NCBI GenBank assembly: GCA_016207095.1
Contig: JACQQF010000102.1
Span: 1-39,836 of the forward strand
From: Candidatus Methylomirabilota bacterium
GTDB lineage: Bacteria; Methylomirabilota; Methylomirabilia; Methylomirabilales; Methylomirabilaceae
Length of the DNA stretch: 39,836 nucleotides
Reading direction: 5' to 3'
In this document: piece by piece, positions 7,189 to 15,195 of the stretch
Layout of the letters: each line of letters starts with the position of its first letter
Position numbering within the stretch: the stretch's first letter is position 1
Made by a program: the position numbers and the translations under genes
The notes under the pieces: generated by a model
Seen by the model: only the letters and a program-made list of their open reading frames with translations
Databases searched by the model: none
Told to the model about the DNA's origin: nothing

Positions 7189-8373
7189 GTGCGACAACAA
7201 CCATCCCGGCGGACTATTCAGCGAATCCTTTCTCCCAACCTCCTGTTGACCGGAGGTATGGTTCTCTTCGTGATCGCGCTGGCGTACATGGGGGCATCTG
7301 CGCGCGACCAACTGAATCCTGCGCCGTTGGCAGCGTTACCTGCCGTCCCGGGCCCTTCTGATGATCCCCTGACCCCGGCAAAGATCACGTTAGGGAAGCT
7401 CCTCTATTTCGATCCGCGCTTGTCGGGTGATGGCAGCCTCAGTTGCGCGAGCTGTCACGACCCGAAATTGGGGTGGGGAGACGGTGGCGATCTCTCAAGA
7501 GGCTACCCGGGCACGCTGCACTGGCGGAACTCTCAGACGATCCTCAACGCCGCCTACCTTGACAGGTTTTTCTGGACCGGGTCTTCGCCGGACCTGCCTG
7601 CGCAGGCTAAAGCCGCTATCACGGGACCGCTGGCCCAGAACATGAATCCGGCGCTGATGGAAGAGCGTCTCAAGCAGATCCCCGCATATGTCGGGCTATT
7701 CCAGCAGACGTATGGTGGGCCTCCGACGTTCGAGAATGCCCTCAGGGCCATTTCGGCGTTCGAGCGAACCATCGTCTCCAAGAACGTACCGTTCGACAGG
7801 TACATGAAGGGGGACAAGATGGCCCTGACTCCTCTCCAGGTGAAAGGACTGACCCTCTTTGAAGGAAAGGCGGGCTGTGTGCAGTGTCATAACGGTCCTT
7901 TGTTCACCGACCAGAAGTTGTACAACCTGGGAGTCCCCAAGAATCCCGCATTCGATCAGGACCCCCAGCGGCAGATCGCCATGCGCGAGCGGATGCGGGC
8001 CAAAGGCATTCATGAAGCCGTCATTCGGGCCCTTGATCGCGATCCTGGGCACTACCTGGACACGAAGCGCGAAGAGGATAAAGGGAGTTTCAGAACCGCT
8101 CCCTTGCGAGAGCTCAGATACACCGCCCCGTACATGCACAATGGGGTGTTCTTCTCCCTCGAGGAGGTGATCCACTTCTATGACAGAGGCGGCGGTGACG
8201 ATCCGTTCGGGACCAAGTCATCCCTCATACGGCCGCTGCAGCTCACCGCAGAGGAGAAGGCGGCGCTCGTCGCGTTCCTTGAGAGTCTGAGCGGTGATCA
8301 GATCCTGGTGGATACTCCCGAGCTTCCCGAGTATGAGGTCCTCCCGTTGCCGTTCGCCGGAGCGGTTCGATGA
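7189..8373 (+). CDS. membrane-anchored di-haem cytochrome c peroxidase (MauG/CCP family)
   Basis: The 394-aa protein has one N-terminal membrane segment (about 19-35) and two covalent haem sites, CASCH (86-90) and CVQCH (230-234), the hallmark of the bacterial CCP/MauG family that reduces H2O2 or performs haem-based oxidations in the periplasm. The SGDGSLSCASCH and AGCVQCHNGPLFTD contexts are typical, as is the APYMHNG motif late in the protein, whose Met/His can be an axial ligand. I use the GTG at 7189 because AGGAGG precedes it by 5 nt. It is followed by a cupredoxin-like gene (58 nt gap), a plausible electron-transfer partner, then by a sigma/anti-sigma pair. Physiological substrate not deducible; peroxide is the default. 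Confidence 0.9.
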   Translation: MRQQPSRRTIQRILSPNLLLTGGMVLFVIALAYMGASARDQLNPAPLAALPAVPGPSDDPLTPAKITLGKLLYFDPRLSGDGSLSCASCHDPKLGWGDGGDLSRGYPGTLHWRNSQTILNAAYLDRFFWTGSSPDLPAQAKAAITGPLAQNMNPALMEERLKQIPAYVGLFQQTYGGPPTFENALRAISAFERTIVSKNVPFDRYMKGDKMALTPLQVKGLTLFEGKAGCVQCHNGPLFTDQKLYNLGVPKNPAFDQDPQRQIAMRERMRAKGIHEAVIRALDRDPGHYLDTKREEDKGSFRTAPLRELRYTAPYMHNGVFFSLEEVIHFYDRGGGDDPFGTKSSLIRPLQLTAEEKAALVAFLESLSGDQILVDTPELPEYEVLPLPFAGAVR

Positions 8374-8431
8374 AGACAGTCGAGCGGGCGCGATGTGTCG
8401 GTGAACGATCGACGTGGACTGGAGGTGTTCG

Positions 8432-9181
8432 ATGAAGTATCTGTATCATCTCGTCTCTTGGGCCCTGGGAATCACGCTTCTGTCAGCCGGACACGGCGCG
8501 GCATACGAGATGGTCGCCGTCCCTGATGGAGCGACGGTGACGGGCAAAGTCACGTTCAAAGGAACGCCGCCGACGCCGCGACGGGTGCTCATGACAAAGG
8601 ACAAGGAAGCGTGCGGAGAGGGCTACAGGGGGCTGACGGATGTCAGCGTTGTCGGAGGTGGCCTCGACGGGGCGGTCGTCCTCCTCGAGGGAATCTCGAA
8701 GGGCAAACCATGGAGCGTTCCGGACGGGGGGTATACGGTGGATCAACGGAGATGCGCGTTTCATCCCCATATCTCCGTGATCCCACAGGGGGCCGAGATG
8801 GTTATCCTCAATAGTGATCCGGTGCTGCATAACATCCACGCCTACGAGGTCATCGGGAGGGCCAGCAGGACACTGTTCAATGTGGCCCAGCCCAAGTTCA
8901 AGACCAAAGTCACGAGGATTATCAGGACGACCACGGGGAAAGTCGTCCGCATCGAGTGCGACGCGCACAACTGGATGCTGGGCTGGTTCTACGTCGCGGA
9001 CAACCCGTATGCCGTTGTTGTGGGAAACGATGGGACTTTTACGCTCAGTGATGTCCCCCCTGGCCGGTACACACTCAAGGCGTGGCATCCGACGCTCGGC
9101 GTCAAGGAGGTCGCGATCAAGGTTCCGCCGAAGGGACGCGTGGAGATCTCCTTGGAGTTTCAGCGCCCCGCCGGCGTATGA
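8432..9181 (+). CDS. periplasmic cupredoxin-like protein with carboxypeptidase-regulatory-like domain
   Basis: About 249 aa: a signal peptide (1-23), a cupredoxin-like core, and a C-terminal beta-sandwich of the carboxypeptidase-regulatory type (FTLSDVPPGRYTLKAWHP). The motif NSDPVLHNIH (H133, H136) together with ECDAHNWM (C176, H179, M182) gives a His-Cys-His-Met set like a type-1 copper centre. C61 and C108 plus H111/H113 (CAFHPH) may form a disulfide or a second site. Similar proteins occur beside c-type cytochromes and methylamine-utilisation genes. The start is the ATG at 8432, 5 nt after GGAGGT. A role as electron carrier for the upstream peroxidase is inferred. Confidence 0.8.
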   Translation: MKYLYHLVSWALGITLLSAGHGAAYEMVAVPDGATVTGKVTFKGTPPTPRRVLMTKDKEACGEGYRGLTDVSVVGGGLDGAVVLLEGISKGKPWSVPDGGYTVDQRRCAFHPHISVIPQGAEMVILNSDPVLHNIHAYEVIGRASRTLFNVAQPKFKTKVTRIIRTTTGKVVRIECDAHNWMLGWFYVADNPYAVVVGNDGTFTLSDVPPGRYTLKAWHPTLGVKEVAIKVPPKGRVEISLEFQRPAGV

Positions 9182-9462
9182 GCGTCCCGCCGTCGCATCC
9201 CGCCGTCTAGCCGTGGGACCGCTGTGGGTCGGTCTGTGACGGGGAGGAGGCTATTCTCCGATTGACACTCGTGGCCCGAAGCGCCACACTCTCAATTCGT
9301 CGGGCGTTCCTCGGTCCGACACTCGGCTCTCGCCTGCCGGATCCAACCGCACGGCCTATTGCGGCCTCCGGTGACTCCCAAGGCACGGCTCTCCTCGATT
9401 GGGGCATTAGTCCCTTAATTCGTCAGTTCCGGGGACAGGGACGCAAGAAGATCAGGAACGGA

Positions 9463-10053
9463 ATGTCAGCGGACCTAATTGCGGCCCTCAAGGCAAGACA
9501 CCCTGCGGGATTCAGCCAGCTCCTCAGCAAACATGGGGCGATGATGTACCGTGTAGCGCTCCGCCTCCTGGGTTCGAAGGAGGACGCTGAGGATGTCCTC
9601 CAGGAGACCCTGGTGACGGCGTACGAGAAGATTCACACCTTCGAGGAGCGATCGGCCCTCACTTCCTGGCTGTATCGAATATTGACGAACGCAGCGCTGA
9701 TGCGCTTGCGGATGAGGGCCAGGGATCGGGAAGTGCCGATGAACCACGCCGGGCCTGCGATGACGGAGGACGGACGGCACGCGAAAGAGGTTGGTGATTG
9801 GAGCGTTTCATCCGAGGATGTGCTCCTCCGCCGCGAAGCACTTTCGACGATACGTGAGGCGATTCGGGACCTGCCGGAGATGTATCGGTCGGTGTACGTC
9901 CTCGCTGAGATTGAGGGTTTGTCGCACCAGGAGGTGGCGACGCTTCTCGATCTCCAAGTCGGGACCGTGAAGGTACGCCTGCACAGGGCACGACTGTTCT
10001 TGCGGGGGGCGCTCGCGGAGTACTTCCAGGATCGGGGACCCCGTGGTAGATGA
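9463..10053 (+). CDS. ECF-type RNA polymerase sigma factor
   Basis: The 196-aa product is an extracytoplasmic-function sigma factor. Region 2 is visible as MYRVALRLLGSKEDAEDVLQ followed by ETLVTAYEKIHTFEERS and LTSWLYRILTNAALMRLR. Region 4 follows LPEMYRSVYVLAEIEGLSHQ with the HTH EVATLLDLQVGTVKVRLHRA. I start at the ATG at 9463; upstream in-frame sequence does not resemble sigma factors. The gene overlaps by 11 bp the next gene, which carries a zinc anti-sigma domain, so the two are translationally coupled and form a likely switch. A TTGACA at 9261 with a weak CACACT 17 bp later is the only promoter hint in the 280-bp leader. Confidence 0.93.
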   Translation: MSADLIAALKARHPAGFSQLLSKHGAMMYRVALRLLGSKEDAEDVLQETLVTAYEKIHTFEERSALTSWLYRILTNAALMRLRMRARDREVPMNHAGPAMTEDGRHAKEVGDWSVSSEDVLLRREALSTIREAIRDLPEMYRSVYVLAEIEGLSHQEVATLLDLQVGTVKVRLHRARLFLRGALAEYFQDRGPRGR

Positions 10054-11149
10054 ATTGTTGAGATACATGGAGCGCATAGGCTTGAATGGGAAAGGAGCGC
10101 CCTTCTGGCGAGGGCTGCGGTTAGAGGCGCTGGTCACCATGTTGAGGGTCGCGCTGGGGGCGATCTTTGTCATCGGCGGATTGAAGCTCGTCCACCCCGC
10201 CGCATTTGGCATCCCCGGGCAGGAGGCCTTGGCCCTGAAGTTCCTCGACCCTGAGATGGGCTACATCTCGCCATTCATCGCGGCCAAGATCATCGGGACA
10301 CTGGGCGTGCGGATCAGCACATTTCTTCTGATTCAGGGGTGGGTCGAGATCGTGCTTGGAGTCCTGCTCGTCGGGGGGGTGGGTACCCGGATGGTTGCGA
10401 TGAATATGGGGCTGATGTTCTGGGCCTTCACCGTGGCCAGCCCGCTCGTCGGCCAGCTCCGCCTCAGTCGGGATCTCGCATTGATGGGGCTTTCGTTTGC
10501 AATCGCCGTGACTGGAGCCGACACATGGAGTCTCGAGGGGCACTGGAGGGGCCGCCGCTCGCAGTTCGCTGATCGGCGCGATGTCGTCCTGGTTCTGATC
10601 CGGTTCAGCCTGGCCTATCCCTTGATCGTGTCCGCTCTCTTCACGGGAGGAGCGTTCGATAATCCGCTCAACGGCACTCTGCCGCGGGGGCTGATTCTGC
10701 TCGTCGGACTTCTGCTTGCCGCTGGGGTGCTTCCGCGCGGTGTGATGCTGCTCGTAGCGCTGTGGATGCTTTTCCTGCTGCCGGCCACACTGGCGACCAA
10801 GGGGATCTTTCAGGGCCTGGATGTGGTGAAACGTGAAATCGGGCTGTTCGCGGCCTCGTTGGCGTACCTAGTTGCCGGCCCCGATCGATGGACGTGGCCG
10901 AAGCCCCGGCGGCTTCGATGTCGGGATGTCGTTGACCTCCTTCTGGCCTATGTCGAGGACAGCCTCCGGCCGATGGATCGACGGGCCTTCGAGGCGCACA
11001 TCGTGGACTGCATCAACTGCTGGCGGATTCTGAAGACGTACCGTGAGACGATGGCGCTGGGGCGACAACTCGGCGACGACACCATTCCGATGGATGTGCA
11101 TGAGCGCCTGGACGCGTTTGTCAGAGGGCGTCTCTCCGATCCCTCGTAG
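10043..11149 (+). CDS. DoxX-type membrane protein fused to zinc-binding anti-sigma domain
   Basis: The 368-aa protein has an N-terminal membrane region made of two DoxX-like blocks (about 30-160 and 180-280, some eight helices) and a C-terminal soluble domain (about 290-368). The latter carries C293 and the H-x3-C-x2-C motif HIVDCINC (H319, C323, C326), the signature of zinc anti-sigma (ZAS) domains. The GTG start overlaps the sigma gene by 11 bp; an ATG at 10067 is an alternative. Anti-sigma factors usually have one transmembrane helix, so fusion to a DoxX domain, a family tied to thiol/quinone redox balance, is uncommon. I infer that membrane redox state controls release of the sigma factor. 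Confidence 0.82.
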   Translation: MVDELLRYMERIGLNGKGAPFWRGLRLEALVTMLRVALGAIFVIGGLKLVHPAAFGIPGQEALALKFLDPEMGYISPFIAAKIIGTLGVRISTFLLIQGWVEIVLGVLLVGGVGTRMVAMNMGLMFWAFTVASPLVGQLRLSRDLALMGLSFAIAVTGADTWSLEGHWRGRRSQFADRRDVVLVLIRFSLAYPLIVSALFTGGAFDNPLNGTLPRGLILLVGLLLAAGVLPRGVMLLVALWMLFLLPATLATKGIFQGLDVVKREIGLFAASLAYLVAGPDRWTWPKPRRLRCRDVVDLLLAYVEDSLRPMDRRAFEAHIVDCINCWRILKTYRETMALGRQLGDDTIPMDVHERLDAFVRGRLSDPS

Positions 11150-11419
11150 CTTTCCGATCCCTCGCGTGTGAGCCTCCTTGCCCGTGACATTCCGCTCCAG
11201 TATCTGGGTTCCGCCGCGCAGTTCCTCACGCACACCGCCGTACATTAGCGCAGTGCCGGTTTATGCCTCGGTCCAGCAGAGGCAAGCTTCTGGCGAGCAT
11301 CGAAGTGCCAATTCTGTCCAGCTAATCATTATGGGTGACACCGGTGAATCAGCTCAACTGCTACACGGGTTGATTTACGGGAGGCTCTCGGGCAGCATAG
11401 TAAGTCTCTGATGGGAAAT
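11150..11419. other. intergenic region, no gene seen
   Basis: No coding frame, hairpin terminator or promoter stands out. It separates the sigma/anti-sigma operon from the mobile block that starts at the tRNA-Lys fragment. Confidence 0.4.
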
Positions 11420-11459
11420 TGGTGGGTCGTGCAGGACTCGAACCTACGACCTGTCGATT
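11420..11459 (-). other. tRNA-Lys 3' fragment (att-like scar)
   Basis: On the minus strand the sequence contains GGTCGTAGGTTCGAGTCC and ends in TGCACGACCCACCA. It has a 5-bp T-stem, TTCGAGT loop, acceptor 3' strand ACGACCC, discriminator A and an encoded CCA. This matches the 3' half of bacterial tRNA-Lys (5' strand GGGTCGT expected). The D-arm, anticodon and 5' acceptor strand are missing, so it is not a functional gene. Confidence 0.75.
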
Positions 11460-11535
11460 GAGATGGAGCAAGATTGGAATAGGGGGACCTTGGCAATGAG
11501 AGAGTAGGAGGGACTTCGACAGAGGAAACGACGCA

Positions 11536-12597
11536 ATGTCAAGAGGCTACGCGTGGAGCCGGCGGGCCGGCATCGAAGCCCTCGACCTCACCGGACGGCT
11601 CAACCGGGACGAGCGGAAAGCCAGGCTTCAGGCGTTCCGCAAGGGCCACATCCCCGTCCTGACTTCAATGTCCATCCTTACCGAGGGCTACGATGACCCT
11701 CCCCTCGACTGCCTCATCCTCGCCCGGCCGACCAAGAGCCCCCTTCTCATCGAGCAGAGGATCGGGCGAATCACCCGCATCTCCCCCGGCAAGACCGACT
11801 CGCTCATTCTCGACGTCGTGGATGTGTCGCGGAGGCACAAGCTCCAAACCGTCGCCAGCCTCTTTGGGCTCCCGTCGCGCCTCAACCTGAAGGGGCGATC
11901 CGCGACGGAGACCGCGGAGCAGGTGGAGCGGGCGCTGAGCCGCCACCCCGCCCTCCAGCCGGAGCTCTTCGCCACCGTGGAGCAACTGCTCGCGGAGGCC
12001 GAGCGCATGAGCCTCACCATCCGCGAGGTCGAGCTCGTGCCGCACCTCAGCCCGGAGGTCCTGCGCGAGGCTGACCTTGCCTGGATCAGGCTCCCGTCGA
12101 TGGAGTATGCCCTCCCGCTCGCTGGGCGGGTCCAGATCCGGGTGAGAGAGAATCTGCTGGAACAGTGGGAAGTGGTTGTGCTCCCGGACCAGACGGTCCT
12201 CAGCGCTCACCCGACCCGACACGAGGCCTTCGCGGTCGCAGAGAAGGAAATTACCGAGAGAGACCCCGAGCGCGCCCGCTTCGCGCGGCATGAGGCCGCC
12301 TGGCGGCAACACCCTGTCAGCAAGGAGCAACGCAGGGCGCTCATGGCCGCCGGGCTCCCTGTTCCGGCCACGAAGGGCGAAGCCAGCCAGCTCATCGACC
12401 AGCTCCGCGAGCGACGGCAGAGCCGGTTGAACCGGCCCGCCACGCCGCGGCAGCAGTGGCGCCTCAAACAGGAAGGGATGTGGCGCGACGGGATGACCCT
12501 CGGGGAGGCCGCAGCGGTCATCCAGGACATGAGGCAGCGAGAGACACTTCAGGCAACGGCCCACGTCTCGACAGAAACGGAGCAAGGAGTGAAATGA
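11536..12597 (+). pseudogene. 5'-truncated SF2 (DEAD/DEAH) helicase
   Basis: The 353-aa frame begins inside the second RecA domain of a superfamily-2 helicase. Motif V region TSMSILTEGYDDPPLDCLIL and motif VI QRIGRITR are present, followed by LILDVVDVSRRHKLQTVASL, a signature of phage/ICE-type DEAD helicases, and a long C-terminal extension (about 120-353) rich in Arg and Gln. Walker A and the DEAD box (motifs I-III) are absent, so the ATPase cannot work. The deletion point lies close to the tRNA-Lys scar at 11420-11459, consistent with the loss of the left part of an element. A GAGGAAA precedes the ATG, so the remainder might still be translated. The TGA overlaps the next ATG. Confidence 0.75.
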
Positions 12598-12821
12598 CCA
12601 GCTGCCATCATGAGCCCAGCGACTTCTTCTTTGAGGTCTCCTCGCCCGACGCCGCGGAGGCCGCGCTCAAGGCGCTCGCCGACGCGTGGCCCGCAAATGT
12701 CCTGACAGGGCTCCACTACCTGGTCGGCCATGGGCGGGAACGCTACGTGATCGGCGCGAGCTTCATCGGACGGGTCACGCCCGCGGCCGTAATCACAGTC
12801 GGGGACCACAAGCGAAGCTGA
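12594..12821 (+). CDS. small unknown protein coupled to helicase remnant
   Basis: A 75-aa frame starting MTSCHHEPSDFFFEVSSPDA. The ATG overlaps the helicase stop codon (ATGA) and has AAGGAG 4-5 nt upstream, both supporting real translation. No domain recognised; predicted alpha/beta, soluble. After the stop, another frame continues as LTELTLGEILRRTSAREFAI to 12922, which looks protein-like, so the gene may have been longer and suffered a frameshift near 12815. It belongs to the mobile block and is absent from anything I recognise outside such elements. Confidence 0.5.
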   Translation: MTSCHHEPSDFFFEVSSPDAAEAALKALADAWPANVLTGLHYLVGHGRERYVIGASFIGRVTPAAVITVGDHKRS

Positions 12822-12955
12822 CCGAGCTCACTCTTGGCGAAATCCTCAGACGAACGTCTGCGAGAGAGTTCGCCATCGCCATGCTCGGCGACGCCGGACA
12901 GATGTTGGGCGTGGAGAGATAAGAACCACCATTATCCCCTTGGAGGGTGGATGCA

Positions 12956-13231
12956 ATGAAACACTCGCGCCACGACTATAACAACCCAGACCTTCACCTC
13001 AGGATTCCCGACGACGAGCCGGTGTTCCTCATCCGGGCGCAGGACATCGTCTCCGGCGACGCCGTCCGCGCTTGGGCCAACTTGAATGACCTCGCCGGCG
13101 GCGACCCCAAGCTCAGCCGGCTTGTCAGGGAACACGCACACCTCATGGACGCGTGGCCGAAGAAAAAGGCAGCAGACCTTCCGCAAACGATGCCGCCGCC
13201 AGAGGCGACAGCCACACGTCACAAGGTGTGA
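12956..13231 (+). CDS. small unknown protein of mobile block
   Basis: About 91 aa, starting MKHSRHDYNNPDLHLRIPDD and containing EPVFLIRAQDIVSGDAVRAW, then DPKLSRLVREHAHLMDAWP. The middle part, in which a carboxylate-rich strand is followed by two helices, resembles short phage or plasmid proteins annotated as hypothetical. A GGAGGG lies upstream of two in-frame ATGs (12947 and 12956); the second has the better spacing. The C-terminal residues are low complexity. It is 13 nt upstream of the next gene, so the two are probably co-transcribed. No function proposed. Confidence 0.5.
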   Translation: MKHSRHDYNNPDLHLRIPDDEPVFLIRAQDIVSGDAVRAWANLNDLAGGDPKLSRLVREHAHLMDAWPKKKAADLPQTMPPPEATATRHKV

Positions 13232-13244
13232 AGGAGAACCTAGC

Positions 13245-13649
13245 GTGGGAACACCAATCACAACCAAGATCACTGCGTTCGACAGGACCATCACTAGCGC
13301 GCTGGGAAAGGAAGTGCGACGACTGCTTGAGCCGTTTGCCGAGCGCTACGGGCTCAAGGTCGGAAGACAGGGTGGGAACTATGACGCGACTATGCTGAAG
13401 TTGACGCTTGAACTGCGCGTCGCTGAAACTGCCGACGGCCGGTCTGGTGAACAAGTGGAATTTGAGAAATACTGCTTTATTGCCGGATTGAAACCGGAGG
13501 ACTTCGGCCTAGAGTTCGCTTACAGCGGTACTGACTATCGCGTTGTAGTGATCGCCCCAAAGCGGTCAAGGAACCCGGTCATCGCGATCAGGATCAAAGA
13601 TGGAAAGCGGTTTGTGTTTCCGCGGGAAGTCCTCCAGAGGAGCGCATAG
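13245..13649 (+). CDS. unknown protein of mobile block (134 aa)
   Basis: Starts at the GTG at 13245, with AAGGAG at suitable distance; the longer frame upstream overlaps the previous gene and is Arg-rich nonsense. The sequence has an N-terminal helix (ITAFDRTITSALGKEVRRLL, then EPFAERYGLKVGRQGG), a beta-rich centre (ATMLKLTLELRVAE) and a C-terminal beta segment (NPVIAIRIKDGKRFVFPREV). It resembles the small phage proteins that carry a modified-nucleotide or single-stranded-DNA-type beta fold, but I do not recognise a named family. It lies 1 nt before the next gene, giving a compact block of element genes. Confidence 0.55.
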   Translation: MGTPITTKITAFDRTITSALGKEVRRLLEPFAERYGLKVGRQGGNYDATMLKLTLELRVAETADGRSGEQVEFEKYCFIAGLKPEDFGLEFAYSGTDYRVVVIAPKRSRNPVIAIRIKDGKRFVFPREVLQRSA

Positions 13650-13650
13650 A

Positions 13651-14034
13651 GTGATCCTGCTCACCACGCAGCTCCAGCACGCCGCTCTCATGCTTTCAAA
13701 ACGACTACACCAGCTTGAGCAGCAAATCCGTGAAGGCAGCAACGCCGCGTGGCCAGAATACGCCCAGATCGCTCAAGCCCTCGCTACGATCCACGCCAAG
13801 AACGAACAACCGGCAGAATATCTCAGCACCCGCCAGATGGCCGCGCGGCTGGGCGTCAGCCCAAAAACCCTCCTCAGACGCAAGCGACGAGGCCAACTCG
13901 CCCCCGCCATTCAAGTCGGCCGGCTGATCCGTTGGCAAGCGGGAGAGCCTCTTCGCACAGCACCAGGTAACGGAGACATCGCCGCTCGCGCTGACCACCG
14001 CAGCACCAAGGAGACACTTCGATCCCCCAGGTAA
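13651..14034 (+). CDS. excisionase-like helix-turn-helix protein
   Basis: A 127-aa protein starting at GTG 13651, 8 nt after GAGGAG. The N-terminal half is helical, probably a coiled coil (LSKRLHQLEQQIREGSNAAW). The second half contains the HTH_17/excisionase module EYLSTRQMAARLGVSPKTLL followed by RRKRRGQLAPAIQVGRLIRW, with the typical wing that ends in an R-W pair. Such proteins act as recombination directionality factors or small regulators in integrative elements. Its place 180 bp inside the tRNA-Glu att-like scar is where an excisionase gene is expected. No integrase remains nearby. The C-terminal 25 residues are low-complexity. Confidence 0.65.
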   Translation: MILLTTQLQHAALMLSKRLHQLEQQIREGSNAAWPEYAQIAQALATIHAKNEQPAEYLSTRQMAARLGVSPKTLLRRKRRGQLAPAIQVGRLIRWQAGEPLRTAPGNGDIAARADHRSTKETLRSPR

Positions 14035-14214
14035 TGGCTACAGGCAAACGCATCATGTGTGCCCGGATAACTACGCCTCGACCGCCCCAATCGTAGGTGA
14101 GCTTAATTGCGTTATGCCGTATATTTGATATAGTAAATGAAGGGGAAACATCGAACCGCTGGCAACGGAAGCTGGCAACAGGCTTGTAAGTTACTAAATT
14201 AACTGGCCCTGAAT
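14035..14214. other. non-coding end of mobile block
   Basis: AT-richer than the surroundings (for example GTTACTAAATTAACTGG near 14190), with no gene seen. It abuts the tRNA-Glu fragment and probably derives from the attachment region of the element. Confidence 0.35.
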
Positions 14215-14263
14215 TGGCCCTTTCAAGGCCGAAACGCGGGTTCGAATCCCGCTGGGGACGCCA
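14215..14263 (+). other. tRNA-Glu 3' half (att-like scar)
   Basis: An anticodon arm with loop CTTTCAA (anticodon TTC), a 4-nt variable region, a perfect T-arm (GCGGG-TTCGAAT-CCCGC), the acceptor 3' strand TGGGGAC, G and CCA match the 3' half of tRNA-Glu. The D-arm and the 5' strand (expected GTCCCCA) are not upstream, so it is not a complete gene. Starting exactly at the anticodon arm is typical of integrase crossover sites. Confidence 0.75.
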
Positions 14264-14563
14264 ATAAAATTCTATAATTACCAGAAGCCACCGAGCAGTA
14301 GAAGCGAGCAGCACAAACCGCTTGGCAATACGGATAGCCCCGGTCCTCGATGCGCGTTCACCTACACCGCTCGGACAGGAGCACAAATTCAGATCGCAAC
14401 AGGGAGCTCCCGTGATTTCAAGGCGTTCCCTCACAACGCCATCCAGGATCTGGGTGGACCGCTTCTTCCTTTTGGAGGTGGACCTCCGGATGATACCTTA
14501 CGCCCAGCGCTCCGAAGGCGCGGCGGAGTCACGAGTGCCCCCTCCTGAAGCTACGGTAGACCC
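14264..14563. other. intergenic region, no gene seen
   Basis: No coding frame is supported. A short hairpin GGAGGTGGACCTCC (around 14475-14488) is the only structure noticed. Confidence 0.35.
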
Positions 14564-15181
14564 GTGAGCTGGGCCCGGATCTGCCGCTTGCTGGGACTCG
14601 CCGCGCTCGCGGTCTTTCTCACATCCGCCTTCACCCCACTGCCCAATCTCCTGAGCCGGTGGCTGACCATCCCTCGACGACTTGAACCCGCCGAGGCGAT
14701 TGTCGTGCTGGGAACCAGACTCACCGCTGATTGGGAGCTGAGCGCTGCCTCGTTGTATCGGACCCGCTACGGGATCGTCCTCTACCGGCGCGGGCTCGCG
14801 CCGCTCCTGGTGTTTACCGGTCCGGCCCGTGGCGAGGGCCCTGCGGAGGCGACGGTTCGCGCTGAGCTCGCTCGCGAGCTGGGGATCCCGGCAGAGGTGA
14901 TTCTGACAGAGGCTGGAGCGAAGACGACGCGGGAGGAGGCCATCCGCGTGGGGGCACTCCTTCGGCCCAGGGGGATCCGGAAAATCCTGCTGGTGACGAA
15001 TTCGCTGCACATGGCGCGGGCGCGCGGACTGTTCGAGCGGGGTGGCTTTGAGGTGCTTGCGGCACCAACAGATGATGTCTCCAAGGCCTCAGGCGAGCCT
15101 GAGGACCGCCTCCAGCTGATGCGCCAGATTCTGGGGGAACTCATCGCGCAGCTCTATTACCGAGTCGCCGGATACCTGTAA
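14564..15181 (+). CDS. YdcF/SanA-type (DUF218) membrane protein
   Basis: The 205-aa protein has an N-terminal membrane segment (about 8-30) and a DUF218 domain (YdcF/ElyC/SanA family). Family motifs visible are AIVVLGTRL at the first strand, LLVFTGPARGEGPAEA, the conserved TTREEA (T-x-E/N segment) and LLVTNSLHMARARGLFERGG. These proteins face the periplasm and are implicated in envelope integrity and vancomycin exclusion in enterics; the enzymatic activity is unknown. The start is a GTG with no strong Shine-Dalgarno. The next gene follows by 14 nt in the same direction, suggesting a two-gene unit. Confidence 0.85.
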   Translation: MSWARICRLLGLAALAVFLTSAFTPLPNLLSRWLTIPRRLEPAEAIVVLGTRLTADWELSAASLYRTRYGIVLYRRGLAPLLVFTGPARGEGPAEATVRAELARELGIPAEVILTEAGAKTTREEAIRVGALLRPRGIRKILLVTNSLHMARARGLFERGGFEVLAAPTDDVSKASGEPEDRLQLMRQILGELIAQLYYRVAGYL

Positions 15182-15195
15182 GAGTGGGAGGGGGC

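Larger units (their letters stand above)
11420..14263. mobile_element. decayed integrative element between two tRNA 3' fragments
   Basis: The left end is a 3' half of tRNA-Lys on the minus strand, the right end a 3' half of tRNA-Glu on the plus strand. In tRNA-targeted integration the 3' fragment points away from the element, so both fragments assign the enclosed DNA to an element. Inside are a 5'-truncated helicase, four small closely spaced genes and an excisionase-like protein. No integrase is left. The two ends come from different tRNAs, so this is probably a fusion of two decayed elements. Confidence 0.5.

Noticed and set aside
11420..11459. Functional tRNA-Lys gene
   Set aside because: Only the T-arm, variable region and 3' acceptor are present; no D-arm or 5' strand could be found upstream.
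13874..14434. 186-codon frame containing RPQRDSNPRFGLER
   Set aside because: This peptide string is the well-known artefact of translating a tRNA 3' end; here it comes from the tRNA-Glu fragment.
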